64,000 nucleotides of DNA. Source: Patiria miniata. Lineage: Eukaryota; Echinodermata; Asteroidea; Valvatida; Asterinidae. The translations under genes and the position numbers were made by a program. Position 1 is the stretch's first letter. Each line of letters begins with the position of its first letter. Under the pieces are notes generated by a model. The model was not told the DNA's origin. It was given only the letters and a program-made list of their open reading frames with translations, and did no database searches. This document shows, one piece after another, positions 42,601-54,363 of the stretch. The stretch lies in contig NW_024037058.1 in the NCBI RefSeq assembly GCF_015706575.1, forward strand, positions 18,497,547 through 18,561,546, in the 5' to 3' direction.

Positions 42601-45600
42601 GCCCTCTACTTCTGGACCCAGCATATTGCGGGCGCCCTCTATCCACGCCAATACGATTTCGTAGTAGCCATTGGCGGTAAAGTGAAATGGGCTAGACTAT
42701 TTAAAAGCATACTTGTTTCGTACCATTTGAGAGTTGCTGTACATCCACGCGTTCCATCGACCCCAGGATGGGTTCCAATGACTCCATGATGGAGTCAACC
42801 CCTCCGCCTATCGGCCTGGGAAGTTCAGGCTCAGGCTCAAGACAAGCATCCAGGCACCGTTTCCCGTTGGATTTCTCGGACCAGCCACTGCCGCCCAAGC
42901 GGCAGCACTCCTTAGGATCCAAGACGGTCACGTTAGCGGGAACCAGTATCTCGTCAGTGCACTTGCCCCTTCGCCCGATGGGTAAACGCTGGCGGAAGCA
43001 GTGGGCGTTACGATCTGGTGGTGTGAAACCAAATGGCAGTGCGATGAGCTGAGATGTTTCTGGTCATTGTTACTAAGAGTCTTACTGGGGAGAACACTGA
43101 TCGAAGCCGGCTCAGTGACGGTAATGGCACAGACAGTTTGAATGGAAACAAGGTGAGTTACGATCAAAACAGGCGTACTTCAACTGCCACAGATCATCAA
43201 TGTCAACAATCTCAAAGATAACCCAATGCGACAAGTGTACGACGAGATGAACCAATCACAGCACAACAAAATGATCATGTGACGTTGACAAAATCTAAAA
43301 CTGCACTGTCTACATGTGGTAACAAGGGTAATGGGATATAACGCATATTAGCAAAACATCCACGCGGGTTGCTGGGGCATCTTTCTTGTATATCGTTTCT
43401 CACTTGACGTTTAATGTAAACGTTGATGACATTATCCTATACGGATAATGAGATTGTGGCTGTAATTTGAGGGCGACCATCTTTGTTTTTAATTTTAGCA
43501 TGAGGAATTAAAAAAAAAGATTAATAGTATTTTGCATTCGTGAAAGATATTCCTGAGTTCCTTATGTTGGCCACATGTCAAGATAAAAACCACAACTGGC
43601 CGCGTCATGACCTTCAGTACCAAAAGTTGAGTTATTCTACAACTTCCGACAAACACGGAAGTCTCCAGCTCTGAAGTAAACGCTAAAATTATCACAGTCA
43701 ACTAAGTTTCGATCAAAACAATGAAAGCTGCAAAACAAGGATACAGTTTTGGTTCTTGTCCTACCATTACTAATTTCTGTAAGAGTGGTCATATCTCACA
43801 CTTAATTGGCCGTGATTTGGAAAACACAGAAATGGCGTTCAAAACTGGAAGTATATTCTTGAGGGAGTCTAAACTTCACTGGCTACTGTAAGCCGTGTCC
43901 GATCGCGGAATTCGTGTCTATGGCTTCATTTCCATTTATGTCAATTGGCACCGTGACACTACGGGGACTAGCGAGCCTAAAGAGCCCATGTCGGAAGTCA
44001 ATGCGCACACGGCCGAATAGACTTGCGAGCATAACAGATCTGGAGCTAAAGTGATTGCCAGTACATTGAATTATTAGAAAGGGGCATTTGAGTTTTACGT
44101 TCCTTATTTATCCTTACCGATGTATTACAAGCAAAACATTCTCTCATGTCTGTCACTTTTTTTTTTCTGAAAGTGACCTCAACTCCGAAATCGGTTTAAA
44201 GAATTATTACAGCCCGAGTTTTCTATAGTTACTTTCCCATCTGCACTGTGTCTTAATCGCACGAAACGATTAGACTTGGTACAAGACTGATTCCTGCTCA
44301 TAACAGTTGAACAGTTTTGTCACCTGCCCTACAGTTCAGTCCGGCATACCCAAGACTGTAAAAAGGCCTGTTATGTACTTCAGCAGTGTACTTTAGCAAC
44401 ACGAACATACGAGCCGGTCCGTCATCGTACACGCGCTTCATGTATGCATAAAAGGCCGACGTGCACATGCGTACATTGCGCGTACGGCCGATCGGACCCG
44501 GATACGACATACAGCGATCCGTTCAGTCGAACAAGTCGGCCGAGGCTGATCCTCGTGTGGCAAATAGATCTAGTCCGGCTTGTATCCAGTCTAACCATAA
44601 CACGACCACCACTGGCCTGATGAATTTCAGAACCATCTGGACCAGAGTACGAGTTCAGTGGTGAAGGTCAGTGTGAATCATAAAATAAAATGTGTCACGT
44701 GACTTTGTTTACCGGTACCGGTTGTCATCCGGATTTGCCTGATTTATATACATGGGTGACCGAAGGCAGAGAGTGCATGGGATAATCTTATGATTCAACA
44801 GAGGATTTAAAATGTCACGATATCCATTCCAGTTGTATACTTGTTAATTATTTTAGGCGGCTCTGCAAATTCTCCCAATATCTTGCTTTGTGAAACTTCC
44901 ACAGGTGAATTGCTGCCAAATTCACAAAACGGTGAGGAAGAATTTGGGTTGGCCCGAGCATGGCCTGAGAGAACCGGAGGCACCGTCAAAACAAAATCTT
45001 ACTCAATGGAAATGATTTGCTTAATTGATGAGCTCTCCATTGGTATGAGAACCATGCCGACTGCCAATAGTCAGAAGAAACCTATCCTCCAGTGGGATGG
45101 CCCCGTGCCCCTAAAAGTGGGAAGGGTGCGGCAGAGTTTCACATTGTAAACAACAACAATACGATTGAAACACATCCCAGGATGTGTTTAATAAACATTC
45201 AAATCCAAAACACATGATTGATAAACTAACTGTGGCCGTTCATTATAGCGCTATAAATGCGGGGGGGGGGGGGGACCTGATCTCGAGAAGTTTTAGCGGC
45301 CAAGTTTATGAAGCCAAAATTGACACGAAGTTTGCCAGTCAATGCATGAGTTTGACAGGGATCTTAACTTGTGAATAAAACGTAGGACCGGCCCTCCGCC
45401 AAAATCTCTCGAGGATTGAGTCCTATTCACCTCGGATGTTGGTCATTTTCTAGCATGGGTGTCCTTTCAGACAATGACAATTTTGGCAATATTTCTCAAG
45501 CATGGCGAAAAGTTCTCAGGCATTGTAACGTGTTTGGTGTCGCGTGAAAAAGGGTTGAATTAATATTAGCGAACGCAGGTTACCACTGCCATGTGATGTG

Positions 45601-47208
45601 TAACTGCTTGCCAATGTTTTCCATCTGATTGTCGCGTAGCACATGAAATTTACATGGCAGCATTTTCTGATTATCACTGATATCGTACAAAGTCCAAGTT
45701 TGTTTTATATTTTGCTTAATGCGAATCGGTGACCTTGGGCACTGAGTTGAAGGAATATCGATAGTGAGAAAGGCTTGCTTTTATGTACAGTTATGAATCA
45801 TAATAACAATGACCGGATTTCAAGAAATTATTATACTATCTTACATGAATCATGCATAGGCCTACATGGCATAATGAAGTTGTCTTTGTTCTTGGCACTT
45901 TGCCAACTATATAGGTGACAAAAACTGCAGTAGAAGTAGTACTATCAGCAGATCGCATCGTAAAAAAAACCTATTTATTGTTTATTTAAATAATATGTGT
46001 AAACATTCACTTGGAACAAAAACTCTCCTTGTTTCACATCTCCCCGTGAATGTCTGAGTTGTATCACTCCGTGTGACCATGGTGTGACACGCTATATTTC
46101 CGGTGAAATGCTGCCGGTGTATTAAGGAATGCCCGTATTAAGTTCCATTGATTCATGATCTGTTGAGCTGGCAATCCGGCTCCCATGACAAAATAAGCAC
46201 CGGCCATAAATTGTATCTCTTGAATATTATATAGCCATTCCCCATCTGTGGCTTTATTATTAAGCGTGCGTTTAACACTTCCATTTTAACTGACGGCTGT
46301 CTGGTTGTCTTTCCACACAACACAATAATTTACGGCCAACACGTAATAAAACAAACACGAATACGACTACATAGTTTAGAAACACAACAGTAATATAAAT
46401 CACGATGTGTCTTAATATCAGGCCAGGTTTTGCGAAGGTAGGGAGTTTGCGTTGCTGTTTAAGTATGCACCATGGCGTTTAATTATAGACTTTCTCTTTT
46501 CATTCCTTTTCATAATCATAAAGCTTAAAACAAGGAAACAAAACGTCTCGATCAGATAAAATTTACGGTGGCACCAGGTGACAAATCTCTTTTGTGAGTT
46601 TGTGAGTTTCTGAAAAGAACCGGGGAAATTCAATGCGTCGGACAGTCCTGCCGTCGGCAGGAGACTGAGGGATTCCAACGGTGAAGGGGAGTTAATATGC
46701 AGTGGTACTGGAAGCAGTGAAGTGGACATGTGAATGATGCAAACACATTTCAATGAAGTAAACAAACAAGTAAACAAACACACAAACGAACAATTATCAA
46801 AGAAATACAGCTGAGCCTCAAGCCAAGAAATTCAGCACTCCCAAAATTCGCCAACTAAGGCAAAATAATGTTCCCACATCAGTTGCTTGGTAAAAAAAAC
46901 ACACAAAAAACCCGGCTTTTTACCAAACTCGCTGAAGAGCAAAATTTATTTTGCTTTTTGAGAATCATCCATATTCGTCGCCACTACTTTGAGAGGCAAC
47001 AGACATTTGAAAGCCAATAGGCCAAGTATCTGAAATACACCAAATGAAAGATAGTAAGGGGGAAAAAAGCTCAGATACCTTGTCAAGATAAAGTACGTGT
47101 AGGCCCTACTCTCTTACCTGGTGCTGATAACACTGATGTCGTAGCCATAGCTAGCAGTAATATGCACAGAGTCATAGACAGTAGTGAAGTCGTAGCCAAT
47201 GAAGCCAT
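39502..47208 (-). CDS. Gene B: properdin-like secreted protein (TB-like domain, three TSRs)
   Basis: Exons: 47208-47118, 43014-42724, 42306-42148, 41499-41314 and 39671-39502; all junctions phase 1, total 897 bases (298 aa plus stop). Residues 1-30 hold the signal peptide, 31-127 the six-cysteine domain and linker, 128-298 three TSRs with six cysteines each. The six-cysteine domain is clearly paralogous to that of gene A (shared GKC, ECC or ACC, LGxxGWS, GKRC) and has the properdin N-terminal pattern. The protein is shorter than properdin by three TSRs. TSR1 resembles gene C TSR2 and TSR3. A TATA box lies upstream of the start. Gene B is convergent with gene C. Secretion is well supported; a complement role is inferred from the domain order only. 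Confidence 0.82.
39800..40186. mobile_element. hAT-like MITE, family 2, in gene B intron 4
   Basis: Ends CAAGGGCGGATC and GGATCCGCCCTTG, flanked by TCTTCAGT and TCATCAGT (8 bp, one mismatch). Contains the family segments ACCATCTTTTCCT and AAATTGCCTCAGATCGCACC, plus C- and A-rich tracts. Confidence 0.8.
40356..40634. mobile_element. Foldback MITE (GGGCCCAATTTC ends), second copy
   Basis: Ends GGGCCCAATTTCATAGC and GCTATGAAATTGGGCCC are perfect inverse repeats; the interior has GCTTAAGC-type motifs. Related to 30993-31245. Confidence 0.75.
41314..41499 (-). CDS. Gene B exon 4: second TSR
   Basis: The minus strand has a strong pyrimidine tract ending TCTTCAAG before 41499 and a GTAATT donor after 41314; 186 bases, phase 1-1. 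It reads APRPVHGRWTGWSEWSEC, then CTDPPPSNGGRPC and NLPRCAG; six cysteines. The first loop is long and lacks the O-fucose motif (CDLVDPCNSF). The usual exon start just before VHG has no AG, so the exon begins four codons earlier. A long plus-strand frame (41218-41838) is its antisense shadow. Confidence 0.82.
41500..42147. other. Gene B intron 3, non-coding
   Basis: No TSR-like exon or repeat boundary recognised; the long plus-strand open frame ends in this intron and has no domain. Confidence 0.5.
42148..42306 (-). CDS. Gene B exon 3: first TSR
   Basis: Acceptor GTGGCAG before 42306 and donor GTACTG after 42148; 159 bases, phase 1-1. It reads NLTWSEWGSWSNCSALCG, then NITRRRTC and CDTNVTCLG. 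Six cysteines; the residue before the second cysteine is leucine, as in gene C TSR2, so O-fucosylation is unlikely. Four N-glycosylation sequons (NCS, NIT, NET, NVT) sit in 53 residues, plus NLT at the start. Confidence 0.85.
42724..43014 (-). CDS. Gene B exon 2: properdin-type TB-like domain plus linker
   Basis: Acceptor CACCACCAG before 43014 and donor GTACGA after 42724; 291 bases, phase 1-1. Six cysteines in the order C-C-CC-C-C: HCFRQRLPIGRRGKC, then KECCRLGGSGWSEK, then GKRCLDAC. The match to gene A exon 2 is extensive and both end in an Asn-rich, donor-proximal stretch. The linker of about 39 residues is rich in Glu, Pro and Ser. Position right after the signal peptide equals that in properdin. 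Confidence 0.85.
44857..45196 (+). CDS. Possible terminal exon of an unrecognised small gene inside gene B intron 1
   Basis: On the plus strand a pyrimidine-rich TTAATTATTTTAG precedes 44857, followed by 97 open codons to a TAA at 45147-45149 and an AATAAA at about 45189. The peptide contains LLCETSTGELLPNSQNGEEE and IDELSIGMRTMP, with reasonable amino-acid balance but no family I know. The acceptor is phase 1. A possible 5' exon lies upstream near 44460-44665 (TATA-like GCATAAAAGG, donor GTCAGT), but the frames do not connect cleanly. It would be a nested gene on the opposite strand. A chance open frame is equally possible. Confidence 0.22.
45200..47117. other. Gene B intron 1, remainder
   Basis: AT-rich with no supported exon. 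The minus-strand frame at 46418-46783 shows no domain or splice support. Confidence 0.45.
47118..47208 (-). CDS. Gene B exon 1: start codon and signal peptide
   Basis: The ATG at 47208 (context CAGAATGG) opens 30 codons with a long hydrophobic core (TLCILLLAMATT) ending SVLSAP and a GTAAGA donor after 47118 in phase 1. Cleavage near the VLSA segment would leave the TB-like domain at the mature N-terminus. It lies about 175 bases downstream of a TATA box. Confidence 0.78.
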
Positions 47209-47383
47209 TCTGAGTACAGTGCAGTTTGATATCGTGAGGTCCGTAAGTTTTGGAGGGCTAGCAGCAGACGTGTGGTCCCGAATCTACAACAAATCGTCAA
47301 CGACAAACACCGTTCTATAAGAAAAAATCCCGTGCTGAGTTAGTTCTCTCGTGCGTTTCTGCTCGAATGGACCATTCCAGCCA

Positions 47384-47392
47384 CTTTATATA
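47384..47392 (-). promoter_or_regulatory. TATA box of gene B
   Basis: The minus strand reads TATATAAAG at 47392-47384, preceded by CAGC. Transcription would begin about 30 bases further on, near 47360, in a CTAACTCAGCAC context, giving a 5'UTR of about 150 bases before the ATG at 47208. Of the three TSR genes only this one shows a clear TATA element. Confidence 0.6.
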
Positions 47393-47399
47393 GCTGTAC

Positions 47400-49238
47400 A
47401 ATTTTCGTTAGCCTTCTACACTCACGTACGCACGTAAATATACGTCCGTGCATGCCGAGCTTGCGCGAACGTTCGTTATTACAGATGCACTTCCGCCAGT
47501 GGCAAATGCTTATGACGTAAGTGCTCGCACACGCGCACAACCCGTCCAATCATAACCCAGCTGACCGCTTCGCATGGTGCGGACTTCCGGTGGGATACGG
47601 CCATTGGATAATCGAAAGATAATGTTATTTGTTGTAAAGTAGTTATATATGCATTCTTAGTTATCGAAGGCTTGAGGATGTTTCCTGAGGCAATAACAAG
47701 AAGTATCTCTTCCTGTGCCTTAAGGCTCTTGTGTAGTAACATTATTTTCAAGTCCCCATATTTCCATTTATTCCCATGTCCCCTTTGAGCGTTATTAGCA
47801 ATGTTAGCTCGTGTAGCTTATATTCTTTGTTGCTGTTTATTGACGATGAGTCAACACATTCTTAGAGAAACCTTTTCTTTCCCGATGACGACGTATCGAA
47901 GAATCCTTCGTCTTTATAAAAACAATGAAAGAACCGCAAACTTGTTGTTTGAGTAAATCACAAGATGGTCCGTTCGAACCAAAGACCGAAGGCGAAAAAG
48001 AGGAGAACTGAACGCAAATCCAATTTGATAAGGGATGAATTGATAATCTTTTTTTTGTTTTAAATAAAACACGAAGACGCAGTTTGGATTATTGGAGTAA
48101 AATCCTAATAATTCAAAATCGTTTTTTTTTACAAATAGATTTTAGTTTGAAAAATGTTTTGCATTCTCACGCATTTCGTATCGGGGGTGTCACATTTCAT
48201 TATATCATTCTCTGAATTTCAACTTCGAATGACTGCGATATTCTCTTAAAATTGAAAATCTATGACGGTAACTGACGTTCAAACATTCCATATTAGTGAT
48301 TGAAAGGTGACCTGCTTTCGCTAAATCCAAGGAATTAACAACACATTAAACCCATTGTTTCGTTATCATTATTCCGAGTAATGTCAGTGCATTAAAGCTC
48401 GCATTACTCAGGCCCGTACGCTGGGGAGAAGGAGGGGCGCTCGGGGGTTTCGAACGTACACTCCCCTCCTCCGTTTGCCGATGACATCCGCTTCTCCCCC
48501 CCCCCGCCCTTTATCGTTGAGATCATGAATGTTCCTTTGGGTTAGCCCCCCCCCCCACCGCCCCGCCTTCGTCTCGGGTCACGGATGGAATGGGCTTACT
48601 CTTGACTGTGATTCTCGTGATGTTTTTTTGGCTCTTAAGTCGCCGTGATTTTGTTGCATAAGAAAACAAAAACAAAAACGACCACATTTGATTGAAGGCC
48701 AACCGGAAAGGAGTGGTCACTAAAACCGGAAGACGGGGATAAGGGTCAAACCAATTTTATCCTGGTTTTGAAGAGTAAACCGGAATGAGATAGGGCATTC
48801 GACTTTTGGCTGTACCAACATTATCAGTGAGAAACCTCTGTCGTTTTTAATAGGGACAGATAAACATAATTAGCTGGCTTTATGGTTCGAAACGTGCCAA
48901 AGAACCTCAGCCAGATTTTAGAATAAATTAATGGGGAAATCGATTGCAAAAGCAACACCATCAGAACAAGAATTTCTATAAGCAGCTTAATTATATCGGA
49001 ATGATTACCTTTCGGCACTTTAATCTTTAACTTTATATTCAAGGGACGAAGGGCAACATTAGCTCTGTGTATATCACTGGATGAGTATGATAAAGTTTGC
49101 AATGAAAAACTTAGGCCTATCAAAGCACGTTTTCGTACATTTGGTGAACTGAACCCAACAGAACAAAATCATTTACGATTGATTTGTACATATTTATCAT
49201 CTTGTGTCGTTCTTAGGCATACAGATATTAATGTACAG
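47400..49238. other. Upstream of gene B, no gene seen
   Basis: Contains GC-rich and poly-C patches (48420-48570) but no exon or domain that I can support. Confidence 0.45.
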
Positions 49239-49430
49239 GGGCGGATCTACCTTTCCGGAAACGGGGGGGGGGGGGGTTGAGGGGAGGGGGTTGAGTCGGC
49301 ACGCCCTGCTAGGGGGTCCGGGGCGTAGTCCCCGGATTGTTTTTTGAAATCTACGATGATTTATCTTGGGAGGAAGGGGGGGGGGGGGGGGCACGTGCCT
49401 TCAGCGGATATCCGTACCCCCGAGTGCCCC
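49239..49430. mobile_element. GGGGCGGATCT-type repeat with poly-G tracts
   Basis: Starts CAGGGGCGGATCTACC and contains GAAACGGGGGG, a GTTGAGG region, TTTTTGAAATCTACGATG and two long G runs. The copy at 60314-60570 shares start, GAAACGGGG and GAAATCTACGATG. The right end is not clear. Confidence 0.55.
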
Positions 49431-51149
49431 CCCCCTCCATTTCAAACATTATTCAACGGCTGAAGAATCCCCCCTATAGATCCCGCAATGATTTAGCCGT
49501 TGAAGTTTTCTGAAGGCATTTTTCAAATTGCTCTGCTTCTATATATTATAAAAGTACAATGACTTTTGTTGGGATTATAACTCAGCATGATCGGATATCT
49601 ATATTGACTCCTATGACGCTGGCTGTACCCGATGTGTATAACATAGGATGTCAGCCGGTTATGTGTTATGTAGAGATTTCACCGTTGTTAAATAAGCGGC
49701 GTACTGGGACATTTAGTAGGCCTACAATAGAGGAGAAATTGAATACATTCGATATGTCATTGAAACACCATTATAGGCCTACCCTTTGAAGCAAACGTGG
49801 GTCACTTTTCTTGATGATTTTAAATATCTCATTTATTTAGCACATTTTGCGAAAGTGTTTGTGGCCTTTAGCCATTGGCTTGTAAACTGTATAATGTTTT
49901 TGTTTTTATTGTTAAAAAAGGCCGAAACTGTTGCAAATCTAAAGGTGTCAAAAAATACCCTTTCAGGAACCGAACCATGTCCACCTAAACACAACATGCA
50001 TTTTGTTCTTTACTTCAGGGACATCTTGCAGTTATAGGGGACAAGGAAAAGAATGAAGCAATTGTCTTGGAAGTAGGAGAAAAGCCAACAATAAGATTAA
50101 AACAATGAGTTGTTATAAATAACCACTTGTAATTGAAGGCAGATCGTAAATACGAAGCAAGGAGAGTTAACCCAGACATGACAATGAACTGAAAGACTCA
50201 ATTTTCTTATTTGCAGTATTCGTTACGATTTATGGCGGTGCACGTATCGCGGTCAGGACTTTAGAGTAAACATCAGTCTTAGGAGGAGGACCTCCACACG
50301 TCGGCACTGAACCTCAAAATTACCGGAAAGAAACTTTTCCCCACTACTCATTGGATCCCACACCTCACATTCCGCGGGTTCAAACGTGCAGAACTTAGCG
50401 TAAACTGTTTAAACTTGGAGCGGGACCCGGGAAACACGAGCCCGGGTGTTTCTTGGCAAAAGGCCGGCCTAGTACACCCCGTGGAAGAGATGACTCGTAG
50501 GGTCGAATGGAATCCGTCACTCGGGCGCAGGTTCTCTTTTGAATGATAAAAATTCCTGAAAATTCTCTTGGGGAGATATAAAACAATTGACTTTAGGTAA
50601 CTCAGGATATTCACTGGTTTAAATTACAAACAATTCTTGGCAAAACGGTTGTGAATAATGCGATTGTCATGTTGTTTTCGTTATGTGTTGTTCCTTTTCC
50701 CCCAACATGTTATTTGTAGTTTTGGTTCTAGGTCACCTTTTTCAATGATTTCCGCATTGGCCTTTTATGGATTATTAAGCAATTCATGTGAAATGAACCA
50801 GGAAATTTCCAGAGCTTTTGCTTAATCGGCTATGAGTAATCCTGTCGAATAATTCAGTGTCATAGATTAACTATGTTTGTGATTATCTAGCCCACATTAT
50901 TACGGAACCGGCAAAGTTATGATTCGACTGATTCCTTGAAACACAATTCCCGTAAAACAAAGTTCACCAGATCATTCTCTTATCAAAATGTTTCTTTTCT
51001 GTCCCTTTAATGTTTTGTCTCGATCAAAATATAAGTACACAAGTCATGATTAAAATAATGACGAAAGAAGGGGCGCCTTATTTGTTCCTTAACCTATGTA
51101 ATTTGCAATAAAAAGGTATATTAGTATGTCTTTACTGCCGTTTTGGTTA
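49431..51149. other. Intergenic, nothing recognised
   Basis: No convincing exon, domain or bounded repeat. GC-rich patch at 50340-50520 has only short frames without features. Confidence 0.4.
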
Positions 51150-51440
51150 ATAAGTAAAGTAAAAGTAAAGTCCGATCTTGAGCCAATGATGGCTCACCAG
51201 GCCAGCGTTTATCTCCGGTTTCTTTGGCATGAAACGACCGCGGACATGTCTATCCTCCCTGGATGGGTTGCTAATCCATCGCAGGTTACTGCCCAGCTAC
51301 TCATGGGTGGAGAGGGGCAAGTGGGGGTGAAGTGGCTTGCCCAAGGACACACATATGGCCAGCAGCTGGATTCGAACCCCCCTTACCCTCTGCCTCTGAT
51401 CACGAGTCACGAACCTAACCACTAGGCCACATTCCCCTAA
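51150..51440 (-). mobile_element. tRNA-derived SINE
   Basis: The same element as 23355-23640: AGTAAAGT units at the left, CGTTTATCTCCGGTTTC, GATGGG.TGCTAATCCATCGC, GGCTTGCCCAAGGACAC, and a reversed tRNA-like head (GGATTCGAACC, CTAACCACTAGGCCAC). Confidence 0.78.
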
Positions 51441-51839
51441 CAAGGATCATGCGTCGTAATGTGATGTTCTGATGCCAACTCCTAAACATCGAATTCGGCT
51501 TCGTTTCCGTTGCGGATGAACGAAAGCTGCTTCCCCACGGACAATACACGTTCGCTTGTCCAATAACCGGCAACCTTAATTAAGAAATAAAGTGTGCACA
51601 TAAATCTTGAGATTGATAAAACTGATAACAATTTCCACAGACTGGGCCTTTTAAATCGCTACTGGTCTCGGGTAAATTCAAAATTTGAGTGCACTGAACT
51701 TATAATAATACAGGAAACCCATGGCCGTGGCTTGGTATTACTTTCACTGACACTGGTTGGTAAAACTGTTATTTCCCCTATAAATGCTGTTTCATCATCA
51801 AGTCGAAAAAATAACACTTAAACAAATCATTGACCTGTA

Positions 51840-52020
51840 AGGTGACTGCTCTCAGCTCCGACACGGCGACACCCCTATGTTCCGACACCCCGCACATAAG
51901 ATTGTGTTACTCCCGGTTAAAGTTGGGTTAGGGTTAGGGTAAGGAATATGAATATGTGCAGTCGGAACATACGGGTGTCGACACATAGGGGCGTTGGAAC
52001 ATAGAGGTGTAAGCGACCTG
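51840..52020. repeat. Foldback minisatellite element, short copy
   Basis: Begins GGTGACTGCTCT, has CCCCTATGTTCCGACACC, then AAGATTGTGTTACTCCCGG, a GGGTTAGGGTTAGGGTAAGG core, then inverse units and the ending GGAACATAGAGGTGTAA. Same family as 27415-27735 with fewer units. Confidence 0.72.
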
Positions 52021-52264
52021 TAAGCCCTAGTTATTTGAACAATTTTGACGTTGGTTGCTGACTTTTGCAGATAAACAAGTAAAATCTGTAGTATTCAATT
52101 CAAAACCTAATAAATAATCGTTTATGATGTTATGTTAATATGCTGCAAATGCCTTTTATTATTAAAAAAACAGGCCCTTCATTTAGTTAGCATGATACAG
52201 GGAAAGGGAAGTTTTAAAAGTGATTTATTCTGCACGATTGACGACTCTCTATTGACGACTCTCA

Positions 52265-52449
52265 CACTGTAAAAAATGTTGGGTAAAACACTGTTGGGCA
52301 ATGTAATTTTACCCAACATTGGTTTGAAAATACCTCATTGTGGGTTGATTCGGGTAAAAATTGTCCAACTATTGGGAAGAATTTGCCCAAGAGTTTAACC
52401 TGTTGATATGTTATCGACCCATTTTGCCCAACGTTTTAACGGTGCAGTG
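52265..52449. mobile_element. MITE with CACTGTAAAAAATGTTGGG ends
   Basis: Starts CACTGTAAAAAATGTTGGGT and ends with an imperfect inverse, TTTTGCCCAACG...GCAGTG; internal TTACCCAACATT repeats the theme. This end type is widespread in marine animals. Confidence 0.65.
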
Positions 52450-53324
52450 TCAATGACTGAACTCTAATGAGTTTGCTGTTTGCAAACCGCGCTCGGCTGG
52501 TGTTTTATCAGCTTGAGTTGAAGTACACCGCAATCCGAAATGACGTATCCAAAGAGATTGAACTTGAAAAAAAATCTCGCATTTCTTGATTAAGAAATCT
52601 CACAGTGTAGTGTTTCAATTTAGATGGTACAAGTCGGTGTTGATTGTGCACATGACTGTGCGTAATGTGAGGTTGTGTACGGTGGAATGCGGAACATAGG
52701 ATATGGTATCGGCAGGGCGTCAGGAAATGGCAAATGATACTTTGCACATTTCTCAATCATGTCCATCCATTACAAAAGTTTGTAACACTTATTGCTTCAA
52801 AATATTTGATTGTGGCGAATTGTGCACAGTGTCTGAACAAGTGCGAGTGCACAATAAGCTCAGGCCGTTTTGCATGAAAGTCTTGCATGAAATCTTGCAT
52901 GATCAAAATGATCCCTGCCAGAGCTTAAAAATGCGACGCCCAAAAATGCGACGCCAAAGGCACATATGGAACACTATACTTTAAATGTCTACCTAGAATT
53001 ATAGCGATTTGAGTGATAAATACCATGTGAAAATAAAAACAAAACTGCACATATTGTGACTCCAGTTACAGACTTTTCATACACATCTTTCCGAAATAAT
53101 TACAAAGAATTTGTGTTAAGTACTTTATGTATTTTGTCTGCTTTTTTGAATATTAAAATTTGGTAGTTATATTTTGTGGGAAACTTATGGGGCTTATTTT
53201 GGTCAGTTTTCGGGGACAGACATAACGCGCATGCGCATCGATCGAAACAAAATCGTTGTTCCGAAAACCGTCAGCAAGGCATTTGGTCACTTAGTTAGTT
53301 ATTTTTGGTCAATGTTCAGGGACA

Positions 53325-53365
53325 GACAGACAGACAGACAATCCTACCGACCGACCAACCGGCCA
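53325..53365 (+). repeat. GACA/GACC simple repeat
   Basis: A run of GACA units (four to five) followed by imperfect GACC units. Confidence 0.7.
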
Positions 53366-54124
53366 CCAAGTGACATGTAGAAGCTCCTGCCTGCCAGAGC
53401 TTAAAAAACAGAAATGGCAAACCTAGTAAAGCTGGTCCCAGAGTGCACATAATTCTAATCAATTGATTCAGAATGGATTCAATGAAATTTTTTTCATGCA
53501 TCTGGTCTACACAATGGGCTGGTTTTAGCTCACTCATTGGCGTTACAGGGTAATCCTATACAATAGCACTGCCCGGCTCACAAGTGACAGTCAGTGAGTC
53601 ATTGAGATCAGTATCCCGAGGACACACTGCTAGGCCGACCGGCTGGGACCGGCAAACATCTTAGAGTCGAAGGGCTGATTAACAATTCTACACGAAGTCT
53701 GCTTAAGAGGAATATAATACTAGGCCTATACTGTTGGCAAGCTGCCAGTTTAATCGACATTTGTATATTATATTTGGCGACACAGGCATTTTGTGGTGTT
53801 TACTCTCTGCATTTCCTTGCGGGATTGGTTTGGCAATTTGACGCTATAGCTGGATCTAGGAATGTGGGAAACATTCGAGGAAAACAATGCAATGATGAGT
53901 GATTGATGAACTCGAGTGATTGACTCAACAATGATTAGGTTTCGCATGTTCGAGGTGGTGTGATGCTATTTAATGGATCAGTTGTTTTGATAGAAGAATG
54001 TTACTTTGCTCGTTTACTAAAGGTAGGCCTACACTTGCGTGTGAGATCACCAAAATTTAGTTTTTCATAACGTTTGAAAGTCATGTTTCGAAGTATTCAG
54101 TGGGTTCCATAAAATCGACAGACC

Positions 54125-54363
54125 GAGGTGCCCTTTATGACTTTATTGCGAAACAAATAAAACAGGACGAAACAAATAAGTACGGGACGAGAGAAATAAA
54201 TATAGGACGAAACTAGTAAATAGAAGATGAAAAAAAGAAAGAATTATAGGACGAAGAGTTGCAATAAAACGAAGCCACTTTCGTCCAATATTTATTTGTT
54301 TCGTCCTGTATTGCTTTGTTTCGTCCTATATTTGTTTCGCAATAAAGTCATAAATGGCGCCTC
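54125..54363. mobile_element. Foldback element made of AGGACGAAACAAATA units
   Basis: Outer arms GAGGTGCC.TTTATGACTT and AAGTCATAAATGGCGCCTC are inverse. Inside, units like ACAGGACGAAACAAATA recur on the left and appear inverted on the right (TATTTGTTTCGTCCT). It is flanked by unique sequence. Confidence 0.7.

Noticed and set aside
50348..50614. GC-rich minus-strand frame as an exon
   Set aside because: No domain, weak splice context and no neighbouring exons.
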